Notes: generated by a model not told the origin, from the letters alone. DNA of 14,429 nt from Angelakisella sp. (GCA_020025195.1 JAHHSN010000036.1:1-14429); one strand, 5' to 3'; positions 1-6,868 are shown, counted from the first letter of the stretch. Numbers and translations: made by a program.

Positions 1-61
1 TTTGCTTGCCTTGAAATTTTGAACGCAGCGGTAAAAACCTTGCCATAAAATCCATCATGCG

Positions 62-127
62 GACGCGAGGGAAAACTTGAGAGCTCCGGAAACTTATGTC
101 CGCGAGTGCCCGCCGGGGCTTCCCGGC
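62..127 (+). repeat. Module A copy 1 (66 nt)
   Basis: It runs from GACGCGAG to the end of the hairpin GCCGGG-GCTT-CCCGGC (112-127). The first helix seen in other copies is degenerate here. It is the most divergent copy in its left half. Confidence 0.7.
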
Positions 128-547
128 CCGCTCCCTGCATCCGCCGCTGGCGGCGGTCGCGGTTTTTTCCTTCCGGCGCTTTTGGGGGGAAAAAGAGTTT
201 CGCGCTCTGCGGAGCGCGCCAAGGGGCCCCGCCCCTTGTAACCCCGCCATTTTTTCGAGAAAAAATGGAGTAAAAGCTTTGCGTTTAGACGCGAGCAAAT
301 ACTTCAGGGCTTCTCTTACCCATGTCCGCGTGTGCCTGCCGGGGCTTCCCGGCCCGCTCCCTGCATCCGCCGCTGGCGGCGGTCGCGGTTTTTTCCTTCC
401 GGCGCTTTTGGGGGGAAAAAGAGTTTCGCGCTCTGCGGAGCGCGCCAAGGGGCCCCGCCCCTTGTAACCCCGCCATTTTTTCGAGAAAAAATGGAGTAAA
501 AGCTTTGCGTTTAGACGCGAGCAAATACTTCAGGGCTTCTCTTACCC
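96..547. repeat. Tandem direct repeat, two 226-bp units
   Basis: Units 96-321 and 322-547 are identical at 224 of 226 positions by eye; the two differences lie in the first 20 bases. A third partial unit continues from 548 to about 580. Each unit contains most of module A, a spacer with a CCGCCG/CGGCGG hairpin, and module B. The near identity points to recent duplication by unequal exchange or slippage, or to gene-conversion-like maintenance. A collapse or expansion of copy number in the assembly is possible. Confidence 0.92.
288..353 (+). repeat. Module A copy 2 (66 nt)
   Basis: Same start and length as the other copies, ending in the hairpin GCCGGG-GCTT-CCCGGC (338-353). It joins module B of the preceding unit directly, without module C. 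Confidence 0.75.
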
Positions 548-579
548 ATGTCCGCGTGTGCCTGCCGGGGCTTCCCGGC
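514..579 (+). repeat. Module A copy 3 (66 nt)
   Basis: Same sequence as copy 2 by eye, ending in the terminal hairpin at 564-579. It is followed five bases later by the palindrome CCGCCTTTTA/TAAAAGGCGG at 585-604 instead of the usual spacer and module B. Confidence 0.75.
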
Positions 580-658
580 CCCCGCCGCCTTTTATAAAAG
601 GCGGGCGAAAATTTCACGTTTGGAGGGAGAACAGGATTTCAGCAAGCCTTGCCCAGAA

Positions 659-756
659 AGGGGAAAACCTCTCCCCTCACAGTCAGTGCAGACGCGAGCG
701 CAAACCTCAGAGCTGCGCTTGCTTATGGCCGCGTGTGCCTGCCGGGGCTTCCCGGC
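659..756 (+). repeat. Module C hairpin plus module A copy 4
   Basis: The hairpin AGGGGA...TCCCCT (659-677) is followed after 13 nt by module A (691-756). A predicted first helix pairs GAGCGCA (696-702) with TGCGCTT (714-720), and the terminal hairpin GCCGGG-GCTT-CCCGGC lies at 741-756. The terminal hairpin is then partly repeated with a period of about 14 nt (CGGG-GCTT-CCCG at 757-768, then another GGCTTCCCGG at 776-785). This last copy runs into the 3' end of the neighbouring gene. Confidence 0.75.
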
Positions 757-771
757 CGGGGCTTCCCGACC

Positions 772-1101
772 TCAGGCTTCCCGGTGATAGAACCAGCCCT
801 CCCAATCCCAGCGGCAGTAGAGCCATTCCTCCTGAGCGGCTCCTTCCACCGTATAGATGCGGTAGATGCTGTCCTCCCCGACACGGACAATGCCGAGGAA
901 GCGTCCCCGGTCGGCGCCGGAATAGGGGTCGGAATCCGACCGCTTATAGACGGCGTCTCCGATGACAAGCTCCTGCGCCTCGGGGCCCCGCACCGTGCCG
1001 ATCTCCTCGGGAAAGAAAACAGGGTGCAGCACCGTGAGAGCCAGCACCCCCAAAAGCAGCACCGCCGCCAGAATGAGGACCATTTTGGTTCCTTTTTTCA
1101 T
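772..1101 (-). CDS. Small membrane-anchored hypothetical protein (109 aa)
   Basis: The protein starts MKKGTKMV and has one hydrophobic segment at about residues 7-25 with a basic N-terminus, then about 84 mostly polar residues rich in Asp, Glu, Tyr and Trp. This fits a single-pass protein with its C-terminal part outside the membrane, or an uncleaved signal anchor; no lipobox is seen. The ATG at 1099-1101 has a modest AAAGG site about 12 nt upstream. It is the last gene of a minus-strand run, 158 nt beyond the ABC permease, with a strong hairpin between, so cotranscription would need readthrough. Its stop codon and last residues overlap a copy of the GGCTTCCCGG repeat element. I do not recognise a family. 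It could be an accessory part of the ABC module, but that rests only on position. Confidence 0.7.
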   Translation of the reverse strand: MKKGTKMVLILAAVLLLGVLALTVLHPVFFPEEIGTVRGPEAQELVIGDAVYKRSDSDPYSGADRGRFLGIVRVGEDSIYRIYTVEGAAQEEWLYCRWDWEGWFYHREA

Positions 1102-1140
1102 TCGGGTTCAACCTTTCTGTTTTTCTCAAACAGCTTCAAA

Positions 1141-1192
1141 CGAAACCGCCCCCGGGAAAGCTTCGCTTCCCCGGCAGGGCGGTTCGTTTTTT
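1141..1192. terminator. Intrinsic terminator-like hairpin after the ABC operon
   Basis: The arms CGAAACCGCCC (1141-1151) and GGGCGGTTCG (1177-1186) enclose a second stem with a CTTCG-type loop. Six T follow on the plus strand (1187-1192); on the minus strand only TTTG follows. It lies between the permease stop (1260) and the next minus gene, so the likely job is to end or attenuate the ABC operon, although the better T tract faces the other way. It may work in both directions. Confidence 0.65.
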
Positions 1193-1259
1193 GTGTGTGA
1201 GTGAGTTTGTTTATTTAGGTTATGGCGAAAATTCCGCCGAACCGTTAAATAGGATACGG

Positions 1260-3542
1260 TCAGCCCAGCACCGTGATGCCGTTGACCTCTGTGCTTACCG
1301 CCTGATCGCCGTTTTCATAAGAAACGGCCGGCGTTTCCGGGTCATACTTCTCCTCCTGCCAGCTCCAGCTGGGGTTTTGGACCCCTGCCTTCTCAAAGGC
1401 GTCCTCCGGGAGATAGTACGGAATTCCCATCTGTGCCACGCCATCCTTCGACGGACAGAGATAAAGCAGACCGCATCCCGGCTGGTAGCTGGTCTTGGCA
1501 TAGGGCAGGAGTTTCTCCACGTCCTCCTTCGAAAGGACCCAGCTCCAGTTTTCCATATCCACGGAATCCGCACTGCCGTACCAGTTGATAATATAGGTAA
1601 GGCCCGACTCCCGGCTGAAGTTGTGGAAGTAATCATCATAGATCCCGATGGTCCATTCCGGCTGGAACGGCACCTCGATGCCCTTTTCCCGGAGGAAGGC
1701 AAGGGTGTTCTCATACCGGTCGGAAATCGGAATGGCAAAGCTGTCGGTCATCGCGGCCCCTTCCAAACCGCCGATCTCCTTTCGAGGAGTCGAGGTCACA
1801 AAGTAGATATAGCAGACCGTGTTCCGTCCGGGATCGTAATACTCCTCGGCCTTCTCCAAAGCCGCGTCCTGGCGGACCGCTTCATAGAGCGCCTTAAGAT
1901 CCTCGGCCTTCACGATGCTTTCCACACGGGCGGAGCCGACCGAGCCGATCTTTGCCTCCGCAATCCGGCCCGCTTCACCCAGACCCCGCTCCAGGGGGCT
2001 GACCGCGCGGCGGAACTCCTCGTTATCGTCCAGACGGCAGATGATCTCCGCGTTCCGGTCCCCCAGCGCGAGGCTGTAGGCGCGGTCAACGGTCTTGCCG
2101 TTCTTCAGGGTGTAGCTGATGTTGAGGAGGATTCTCTTCTGACCCTCATAATCGGCCGGACTCTCGTCGAGCCGCTGCGCGCGGGCCGCCTTGGCGTCCT
2201 GAATGGCGCTTTCATGAAGCTCGGTGAGGAGGGTGACGGCCTCCTCGCCGGTGAGGGTGGGGGAAACATCTTTATTGTAATAGCCGTTCGCCGCCTTATA
2301 ATAGACGAGCTCATAGTTTCTCACATAGTTGTAGCGTCCGCCGTAATCGATGGTGACACTTTTGACCTCCTCGGGCTTCGGCACATAGTTTTCATAGCCC
2401 AGACCGCCCATCCACATAATGATCAGATAGAGCCCGGTCAGGAGAATAACCCCGCCGGAAACGGCGAGATTGCTTTTCTTCATGCCCTTGAAGCCGCGGG
2501 ACATCACCGCCTCCACCAGAAGGGCAAGCAGTACGCCGCAGATGAGCACCGAAACGAGCAGGATGCCGAGGGGGGCCTCGCTGGTGTTCGAGAAGGACAT
2601 GGCCAGCACCTCCCCGAAGAACAGGCTCCCGAGGAAGATGACCAGAATCCGGAAGATGGTTCCCACCACGCCGCCGATGCCGGTGGTTTCGGCGCGCTCG
2701 CTGGGGCGGCGCTTATAGGCATGGCAGGCAAGGAACAGGAGGAGCGCCCCCAGAATGAGCCAGATGACGATGGCAAGCAGGTAAGGCTCCCCGAGTCCCG
2801 GCTGGGGGTTGCCGCTCTCCAGAATCTCCTTGCCCATCGGCATCACGAGGGCAGGGCTGAGGCAGGCCGTCAGCGGGAAGGAGGGCTCGGCGCTGCAGCC
2901 GATGAGGTACATCCCGGAGCAGATGGTATGCGCGAGATAGAGCACCGGAGGCGCAGCCAGAAAGACGCCGCTGTAAATGACGGTATCAAACACCGAGCCC
3001 ACCTGCGTGGAGACCAGGAAGATGACCGCCTGCACCGAAAAGACGGTGATGAGCCAGCCGAGGATCTCCAGGATGCTGTTGGAAAGCGAGAAGGCGTTCC
3101 GGATGGGGGCAATGTGGCACCGGACGGCGGATGCCGCCATGGTGAGGAGATAGTTTACCGTCATGGGGAGGACAACGGTCAGGAAAGAACCGAGGAAATT
3201 CCCCATGAGAAGCTCCGCCCGGGTGAGGGGCAGGCTGTGGTAAAGATCCACCGCGCGGCGGTTCTGCATATAGGAGGTGCCGATAAACCCGAAGATGAGG
3301 GTCGCCAGCATCCAGAGGAAGCTGGTGAGCACCAGACTTCCGACGGTATAAAGGCCGGTGTTGCCGGGGAGATAGAGACTGATGCTGCCGGCCTCCATAT
3401 CCCGGAAGGCCGCAGTCAGGTAGCGCAGCGGCAGCAGCACAAAGCCGATGGCGAAAAGATAAAGCATATTGGCACGGTTCTTGCGGAGGATATCTCCGAG
3501 ATAGTGCCTAAAACGCTTAGGAGAGGATGTTGTTGTAGTCAT
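1260..3542 (-). CDS. ABC transporter permease with large C-terminal extracytoplasmic domain
   Basis: This 760-aa protein is the membrane partner of the ATPase encoded just upstream. Residues about 1-380 hold many hydrophobic segments (for example near 27-45, 66-88, 115-138, 160-180, 255-273, 296-312, 326-345 and 363-380). Residues about 385-760 form a long soluble, Tyr- and Glu-rich part that should lie outside the membrane. The layout resembles Firmicutes permeases paired with YtrA-type GntR regulators, with large C-terminal domains of unknown function. I chose the ATG at 3540-3542: it has a GGAGG site 9 nt upstream and overlaps the ATPase gene by 26 nt, which suggests translational coupling. 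The open frame continues 21 codons further upstream, but those codons lie inside the ATPase gene. The substrate cannot be read from sequence; export or sensing of peptide or cell-wall-active compounds is an inference from context. Confidence 0.88.
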   Translation of the reverse strand: MTTTTSSPKRFRHYLGDILRKNRANMLYLFAIGFVLLPLRYLTAAFRDMEAGSISLYLPGNTGLYTVGSLVLTSFLWMLATLIFGFIGTSYMQNRRAVDLYHSLPLTRAELLMGNFLGSFLTVVLPMTVNYLLTMAASAVRCHIAPIRNAFSLSNSILEILGWLITVFSVQAVIFLVSTQVGSVFDTVIYSGVFLAAPPVLYLAHTICSGMYLIGCSAEPSFPLTACLSPALVMPMGKEILESGNPQPGLGEPYLLAIVIWLILGALLLFLACHAYKRRPSERAETTGIGGVVGTIFRILVIFLGSLFFGEVLAMSFSNTSEAPLGILLVSVLICGVLLALLVEAVMSRGFKGMKKSNLAVSGGVILLTGLYLIIMWMGGLGYENYVPKPEEVKSVTIDYGGRYNYVRNYELVYYKAANGYYNKDVSPTLTGEEAVTLLTELHESAIQDAKAARAQRLDESPADYEGQKRILLNISYTLKNGKTVDRAYSLALGDRNAEIICRLDDNEEFRRAVSPLERGLGEAGRIAEAKIGSVGSARVESIVKAEDLKALYEAVRQDAALEKAEEYYDPGRNTVCYIYFVTSTPRKEIGGLEGAAMTDSFAIPISDRYENTLAFLREKGIEVPFQPEWTIGIYDDYFHNFSRESGLTYIINWYGSADSVDMENWSWVLSKEDVEKLLPYAKTSYQPGCGLLYLCPSKDGVAQMGIPYYLPEDAFEKAGVQNPSWSWQEEKYDPETPAVSYENGDQAVSTEVNGITVLG

Positions 3543-4413
3543 AGCCGACCGCCTCCATTTCTCCGATAAATACCTCCTCCAGCGTGAGGGGGAGTGCCTC
3601 GACAAATCGGGGTTCGAGGGCGTTTATCACTTGGAGCGCTTCCTCGGCACTGCCGCGGACCGTAAGGCTCACCAGCTTGCCGCGCTCCTTTTTCTGCATA
3701 ATATCAAGGCCGGTCGCGTCCCAGTCCACAGGAGCGTCGAACGCCGCCTGCACCTTGCAGATGCCGAGACGCAGATCATCCAGCTCCCGCTCAAAGAGGA
3801 GCTTTCCCTTATAGAGCAGCCCCACCTGATCGCAGAGATCCTCCAGCTCCCGGAGGTTGTGGCTTGCGATGATGATAGTGCTTTCCCGCTCCGCGATCTG
3901 CTCCGCCATCAGCTTTTTGAGCAGGAGCCGCATCACGGGGTCGAGGCCGTCAAACGCCTCATCCAGAAGCAGGTAGTCGGTATTGGCGGAAAGTGCCACC
4001 ATGAGCGCCGCCTGCCGCCGCATTCCCTTGGAAAAGGTGGAAAGCCGCTTGGTGGTATCAATGGGAAAGGTTTTCTTGAGGGCAGCAAAGCGCTCATCGC
4101 TCCAGCTGCTGTAAAGGCCCTTATAGAACGCCGCCAGCTCCTCGGTAGTCGCCTTGGGCGGAAAATAAAGGTCGTCTGCCAGATAAAAGACGCGGTCCTT
4201 TGCCGCGACATTATCATAGATCGCCTCGCCCCCCAGCGTGATGGTTCCGCCGTCGGGACGGTACACGCCGCTGATGAGACGGAGCAGGGTGGATTTACCG
4301 CTGCCGTTGGGTCCCACCAGCCCATAGACCGAGCCTCGTCTGATCTCGGTGTCCAAACCATCCAGCGCCGCCTTTTGGCCGAAGCGCTTCACTAATTTTT
4401 CTGCTTTCAGCAT
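3517..4413 (-). CDS. ABC transporter ATP-binding protein (YtrB-like)
   Basis: This 298-aa protein has a complete nucleotide-binding domain: Walker A GPNGSGKST (residues 34-42), signature region STFSKGMRRQ (125-134), Walker B YLLLDEAFDGLD (147-158) and the switch His in ASHNL (His185). The usual Q-loop Gln is not evident; the region reads FYLADDLYF (76-84), as in some ATPases of the YtrB/CcmA-like group. Residues after about 210 form a C-terminal extension. The gene starts 7 nt inside the end of the GntR gene with a strong GGAGGTGA site, and ends 26 nt inside the permease gene, so the three are coupled. It should power the permease; whether the system exports, imports or only senses is unknown. 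Confidence 0.93.
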   Translation of the reverse strand: MLKAEKLVKRFGQKAALDGLDTEIRRGSVYGLVGPNGSGKSTLLRLISGVYRPDGGTITLGGEAIYDNVAAKDRVFYLADDLYFPPKATTEELAAFYKGLYSSWSDERFAALKKTFPIDTTKRLSTFSKGMRRQAALMVALSANTDYLLLDEAFDGLDPVMRLLLKKLMAEQIAERESTIIIASHNLRELEDLCDQVGLLYKGKLLFERELDDLRLGICKVQAAFDAPVDWDATGLDIMQKKERGKLVSLTVRGSAEEALQVINALEPRFVEALPLTLEEVFIGEMEAVGYDYNNILS

Positions 4414-4781
4414 GGATCTTCACCTCCATAGATTTCCTCTGCCATGTGACGCAGCTCGTCGAGCGGGATGCCTGCCAGCTTTGCCGTCCTGAGGGTTTCC
4501 TTCAGGTTTTCGACAAGGCGCACCTGCATGAGATCTTCGGCGTGCTCGCGGCGGCTGACAAAACAGCCCTTCCCGCCGACCGTATAGATGACGCCTTCGC
4601 TTTCCAGCTCCTGATACGCCTTCTGTATCGTGTTGGGATTGATGCCAAGCTCGGTGGCAAGACTCCGTACCGAGGGCAGCTTTTCATCGGGTAAAAGCAG
4701 CTCCATCATGATAAGCTCTATAACGCGCTCCTTGATTTGGAGATAGACCGGTGTTCTGCTCTGGAGATCCAGTTCGATCAT
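4407..4781 (-). CDS. GntR-family transcriptional regulator, YtrA subfamily
   Basis: The 124-aa protein has the typical YtrA size: an N-terminal winged helix-turn-helix (about residues 10-76) and only a short C-terminal helical tail for dimerisation rather than a large ligand domain. Diagnostic stretches are PVYLQIKERV (11-20), LPSVRSLATELGINPNTI (35-52, recognition helix), AYQELESEG (55-63) and the wing GGKGCFV (69-75). The ATG at 4779-4781 has an AAAGGAGG site. Members of this subfamily usually repress their own ABC operon; B. subtilis YtrA responds to cell-wall antibiotics. No clear inverted repeat of the YtrA type lies directly upstream of this gene, but one lies at the head of the same minus-strand gene run (5997-6027). 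Confidence 0.93.
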   Translation of the reverse strand: MIELDLQSRTPVYLQIKERVIELIMMELLLPDEKLPSVRSLATELGINPNTIQKAYQELESEGVIYTVGGKGCFVSRREHAEDLMQVRLVENLKETLRTAKLAGIPLDELRHMAEEIYGGEDPC

Positions 4782-4931
4782 TCGCAGCAGCCTCCTTTCC
4801 GTGTGATTTTTGGGTTTAACCTATTGGTTGTTCTTTGGTATATGGACGTCCGGTGGGCGCAGGGAGGGCAAATATTGCCGCCCCGGCCCGTGGGCGTTCG
4901 GCGGCGCGGCAGAGCGCCGGCCGTGGTTTGA
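4782..4931 (-). promoter_or_regulatory. Intergenic gap between VanZ-like gene and GntR gene, weak operator candidate
   Basis: This 150-nt gap holds the GntR ribosome binding site (AAAGGAGG, about 4791-4798) and an AACC-AATA-GGTT inverted repeat at 4818-4829. I see no convincing -35/-10 pair for the minus strand. The vanZ-proximal half is very GC-rich and can fold (CGGCGC/GCGCCG) but lacks a T tract, so it is not a clear terminator. Readthrough from the upstream genes is therefore plausible. Confidence 0.3.
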
Positions 4932-5582
4932 CTAAGATAAAGTGGTCATCCCGTCGGGAGACGGGACTTTGCCGCGGAGAAGGCTCTCGGTGAACCGAGG
5001 AGCACAGCGCCTCAGAAGCAGGTAGATTCCATAGCCGCAGAGGGTGCCGAGGGTATTGAGGATGAGGTCATCTATATCGAAGCTCCGTCCGATGAGGGGC
5101 TGGAGCAGCTCGATCCCGAGCGGCAGCAGCACCGCGGTGAGGAGAAACTCTCTTCCCCGCTTTTCCGGGAAAGAAAAGCGCCAGAGCAGTCCCAAGGGGA
5201 GGAACATCAGGAAATTGCCGAGAAGCATTTCCCCAACCCAGCCCCCAATCTCCATCTCCCCTTTTATAAAATACCACAGCATGGGAACCAGATTCCAGCC
5301 GCCGCCCGAAAGGTCCAGCTCCCCGCCGGGGACGCCGTAAAACAGCCGGTGCCAGAAATAAAGCCAGAAATTCCGCGGCACCAGCACAAGGCTCAGAAGC
5401 CCCGTGAGGTAGGCGGCAAGCAGAAGGAGCGGAAGCTCCCGCCGAAAGGAAAAAGGATGGCCCCGCTTTTTTAAGGAGCAGAGCCGGATGACAAGGCAGA
5501 GCACCGTCACCAGAAGGGTGAACGGCACCACCTGGAAAAACTGCGAAACCGGCGAATCGCCGGTCATGAGTTTTGAAAGCAT
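4932..5582 (-). CDS. VanZ-family integral membrane protein
   Basis: The 216-aa protein has about five hydrophobic segments (near residues 16-35, 48-69, 117-135, 146-163 and 173-191) and the VanZ pattern: NLVPM (97-101), LLGNFLMFLPLG (120-131), the ELLQP motif (158-162) followed by GRSFDIDDLILNTLG (165-179). In that pattern the acidic FDIDD and N residues are the hallmark. VanZ proteins give low-level teicoplanin or lipoglycopeptide resistance in some Gram-positives; the biochemical function of most members is unknown. I chose the ATG at 5580-5582, with AAAGGAGT 9 nt upstream; the frame stays open 15 codons further without a better site. It lies 85 nt after a 60-aa membrane protein gene and upstream of the GntR/ABC genes, which fits an envelope-stress role (inference). 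Confidence 0.9.
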   Translation of the reverse strand: MLSKLMTGDSPVSQFFQVVPFTLLVTVLCLVIRLCSLKKRGHPFSFRRELPLLLLAAYLTGLLSLVLVPRNFWLYFWHRLFYGVPGGELDLSGGGWNLVPMLWYFIKGEMEIGGWVGEMLLGNFLMFLPLGLLWRFSFPEKRGREFLLTAVLLPLGIELLQPLIGRSFDIDDLILNTLGTLCGYGIYLLLRRCAPRFTESLLRGKVPSPDGMTTLS

Positions 5583-5666
5583 ATCCGAAGACTCCTTTCG
5601 CCTTACCCGGCCGCCCGCCCCCTGCAAGGAACGGGCTCCTCCATAAGGCGGCTTAAACCTTCCTCC

Positions 5667-5849
5667 TCAGGAATGGGCCTCCTGCGAAGAAAGCTCCACC
5701 CGAAGCGACGGCGCCATGCCGTGCGCGGCATAGTGGGCCTCCGCGCGGCGGAGGTTCTGACGGCTGACCTCAGCCTGATAGCCAAAGCCTGCTGTAATTC
5801 CCACAGCAATGAGCAATAGGACAGCGCTGATACAGATTCTTTTAGCCAT
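5667..5849 (-). CDS. Small single-pass membrane protein (60 aa)
   Basis: The protein starts MAKRICIS and has one strongly hydrophobic segment (about residues 5-23) followed by about 37 polar residues. The basic start suggests the C-terminal part faces outward. The ATG (5847-5849) has a very good AAGGAGGAG site. It follows the 38-aa peptide gene by 12 nt and precedes the VanZ gene by 84 nt, so the three probably share the promoter at 6026-6054. No family recognised. In B. subtilis a small peptide gene (ytrG) heads the ytr operon; the position here is similar, but I claim no homology. Confidence 0.75.
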   Translation of the reverse strand: MAKRICISAVLLLIAVGITAGFGYQAEVSRQNLRRAEAHYAAHGMAPSLRVELSSQEAHS

Positions 5850-5861
5850 GTTCTCTCCTCC

Positions 5862-5978
5862 TTACTCTTCGATGAACCGACCGATCTCGATGTGTCTTTT
5901 TCTTCTTATGAGCATCTGGAAAACCAAAATCATCGCCGCCGCCAAAAGCGTCGCGGTGCGCAGCGCTCTGCCTGTCAT
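5862..5978 (-). CDS. Small membrane peptide (38 aa), first gene of the operon
   Basis: This reading frame is short but well supported: ATG at 5976-5978, a near-perfect AAAGGAGG site 7-8 nt upstream, stop TAA at 5862-5864. It begins 48 nt downstream of a consensus promoter -10. The product starts MTGRALRTATLL, has one hydrophobic segment (about residues 8-24, Ala/Leu/Ile rich), then a basic patch RRKRH (25-29) and an acidic end (FIEE). The basic patch after the helix suggests N-terminus out, C-terminus in, or an amphipathic small membrane regulator. No family recognised. It could be a regulatory or toxic peptide, or a partner of the VanZ or ABC proteins. Confidence 0.7.
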   Translation of the reverse strand: MTGRALRTATLLAAAMILVFQMLIRRKRHIEIGRFIEE

Positions 5979-5996
5979 GCCGTATCCTCCTTTGTA

Positions 5997-6027
5997 TTAA
6001 CCGTATTAGTATGGTTAGTACAGTTAA
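5997..6027. promoter_or_regulatory. 31-bp inverted repeat, candidate YtrA/GntR operator
   Basis: The repeat is centred on 6012. Arms TTAAC (5997-6001) and GTTAA (6023-6027) pair fully, and inner arms GTAtTA and TAgTAC pair at five of six positions; 10 of the outer 12 positions match. The inner GTA (6003-6005) and TAC (6019-6021) are 13 nt apart, the spacing known for the B. subtilis YtrA site (AGTGTA-N13-TACACT). The site touches the -10 box and covers the start of the transcript, a typical repressor position. The likely ligand is the GntR protein encoded at 4407-4781 (inference). Confidence 0.6.
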
Positions 6028-6054
6028 TATAGCACGCCTTTCCTTTTTTGTCAA
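6026..6054 (-). promoter_or_regulatory. Sigma-A promoter of the small peptide-VanZ operon
   Basis: On the minus strand a perfect -35 TTGACA (6049-6054) is followed by a 17-nt spacer and -10 TATATT (6026-6031). The -10 overlaps the outer arm of the inverted repeat at 5997-6027, so a bound repressor would block it. Confidence 0.8.
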
Positions 6055-6089
6055 CGCTTTCTTTTTATTTTTTCCCCATTCCCGCGATA

Positions 6090-6119
6090 TTGACGCGCTC
6101 TTTGCCGATAGTGTACTAT
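6090..6119 (+). promoter_or_regulatory. Sigma-A promoter of trmK
   Basis: On the plus strand -35 TTGACG (6090-6095), an 18-nt spacer and -10 TACTAT (6114-6119) lie about 60 nt before the trmK start. It is divergent from the promoter at 6026-6054; the two -35 boxes are 35 nt apart. Confidence 0.6.
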
Positions 6120-6181
6120 ATAAAGAAAGGGAACCGCGGTTCCCGCTTAAGTACCCGCTGCCGAAAGGGAGGTCTTTCTTT

Positions 6182-6868
6182 TTGAGTAATTTAGACGCTC
6201 GGCTTGCCGCCATTGCGGCGATGACGCCGCCCTGCCAAACTGCCGCCGACATTGGCTGCGATCACGGTTATCTTCTGGCGGAGCTTCTGGAATCGGGGCG
6301 CTGCCGCTACGGCATTGCCGCCGACATCAACGAAAAACCCCTCGAAAAGGCCCGGCAGGAGCTTTTCCGCCGGGGACTTTCCGACCGGAGCGAATGCCGC
6401 CTCACCGACGGGCTTCGGGGCATCGCGCCGGTTTCGGTGGACGCGGTGGTCATCGCCGGGATGGGCGGAGAGCTCATTGCGGACATCCTTTCCCGCTTTG
6501 ATTATAAGGAAAACCCCGCCATCACCTATCTGCTCCAGCCCATGACCCGTCCGGTCACGCTGCGCCGCTTTCTCTATGAGCATGGCTTCACCCTCTATGA
6601 GGAGCGCTGCTGCAAGGCCGCCGGGCGCCTTTATACCGTTCTGCGGACGGCCTACACCGGGCTTCCCACCGCGATGACGCCCCGGGCGCTCTATTACGGC
6701 GCGGTGGATCTCCAGAACGACCCCCTCGGAGCGGAATTTCGGGAGACGGTGCTGAAGCGGGCGGAAAAACGTCTCGGCGGGCTGGTGACCGCCCGTCCCT
6801 GTGGCGCCCGTGACGAAGCCATTGCCGAGGCGACCCGGCTGGTGCTGGCGCTCCGCGCCGAAAAATAA
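6182..6868 (+). CDS. trmK: tRNA (adenine(22)-N1)-methyltransferase
   Basis: TrmK methylates N1 of adenine 22 in the D-loop region of certain tRNAs, using S-adenosylmethionine. The 228-aa product has the family's SAM-binding motif ADIGCDHGYL (residues 22-31), the acidic ADIN after the next strand (47-50), the IAGMGG motif (91-96) and LLQP (117-120). This matches B. subtilis TrmK (YqfN) in order and length. I chose the TTG at 6182-6184: an AAAGGGAGG site lies about 8 nt upstream and the protein then begins at the usual family start (SNLDARLAAIA). The frame is open further upstream to 6011, but that part overlaps the promoter and encodes nothing family-like. It is followed 56 nt later by the nif3-family gene, the usual Firmicutes arrangement. 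Confidence 0.93.
   Translation: MSNLDARLAAIAAMTPPCQTAADIGCDHGYLLAELLESGRCRYGIAADINEKPLEKARQELFRRGLSDRSECRLTDGLRGIAPVSVDAVVIAGMGGELIADILSRFDYKENPAITYLLQPMTRPVTLRRFLYEHGFTLYEERCCKAAGRLYTVLRTAYTGLPTAMTPRALYYGAVDLQNDPLGAEFRETVLKRAEKRLGGLVTARPCGARDEAIAEATRLVLALRAEK

Larger units (their letters stand above)
1..771. repeat. Non-coding mosaic of intergenic repeats, left array
   Basis: I see no believable gene here; open frames exist on both strands but only because the repeats are GC-rich. The stretch is built of recurring modules that also occur at 8081-8464. Module A is 66 nt and starts GACGCGAG; copies begin at 62, 288, 514 and 691. Module B is a hairpin cluster at 202-268 and 428-494. Module C is a hairpin at 659-677 lying 13 nt before the last A copy. 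Within B three perfect hairpins follow one another: GCGCTC/GAGCGC (202-217), CAAGGGGC/GCCCCTTG (220-238) and CCATTTTTT/AAAAAATGG (247-268). After the third A copy, B is replaced by a perfect 20-bp palindrome at 585-604. Positions 1-61 hold nothing I recognise. Function unknown; it could be a non-autonomous repeat family, a structured RNA or a DNA-level element. Confidence 0.85.

Noticed and set aside
62..756. CRISPR array
   Set aside because: Repeat spacing is not regular at the 60-70 nt scale, units are 226 bp, and the 'spacers' are themselves repeated; no cas gene is present.
96..965. Several open frames of 60-180 codons in and next to the left repeat array, on both strands
   Set aside because: They are translated repeats: the same peptide recurs with the 226-bp unit, both strands are open, and no domain or conserved start is seen. 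The same holds for frames at 8030-8500.
1191..3569. A 792-codon open frame on the plus strand opposite the ABC permease
   Set aside because: The minus frame has clear membrane segments, a ribosome binding site and coupling to the ATPase gene; the plus frame is an open shadow caused by GC-rich codon bias.
3540..3605. Upstream start of the permease at 3605
   Set aside because: It would add 21 polar residues wholly encoded inside the ATPase gene and has no ribosome binding site; the ATG at 3542 has GGAGG at proper spacing.
4860..4931. Terminator after the VanZ gene
   Set aside because: The DNA can fold into GC-rich stems but no T tract follows on the minus strand, so I left it as an open question about readthrough into the GntR gene.
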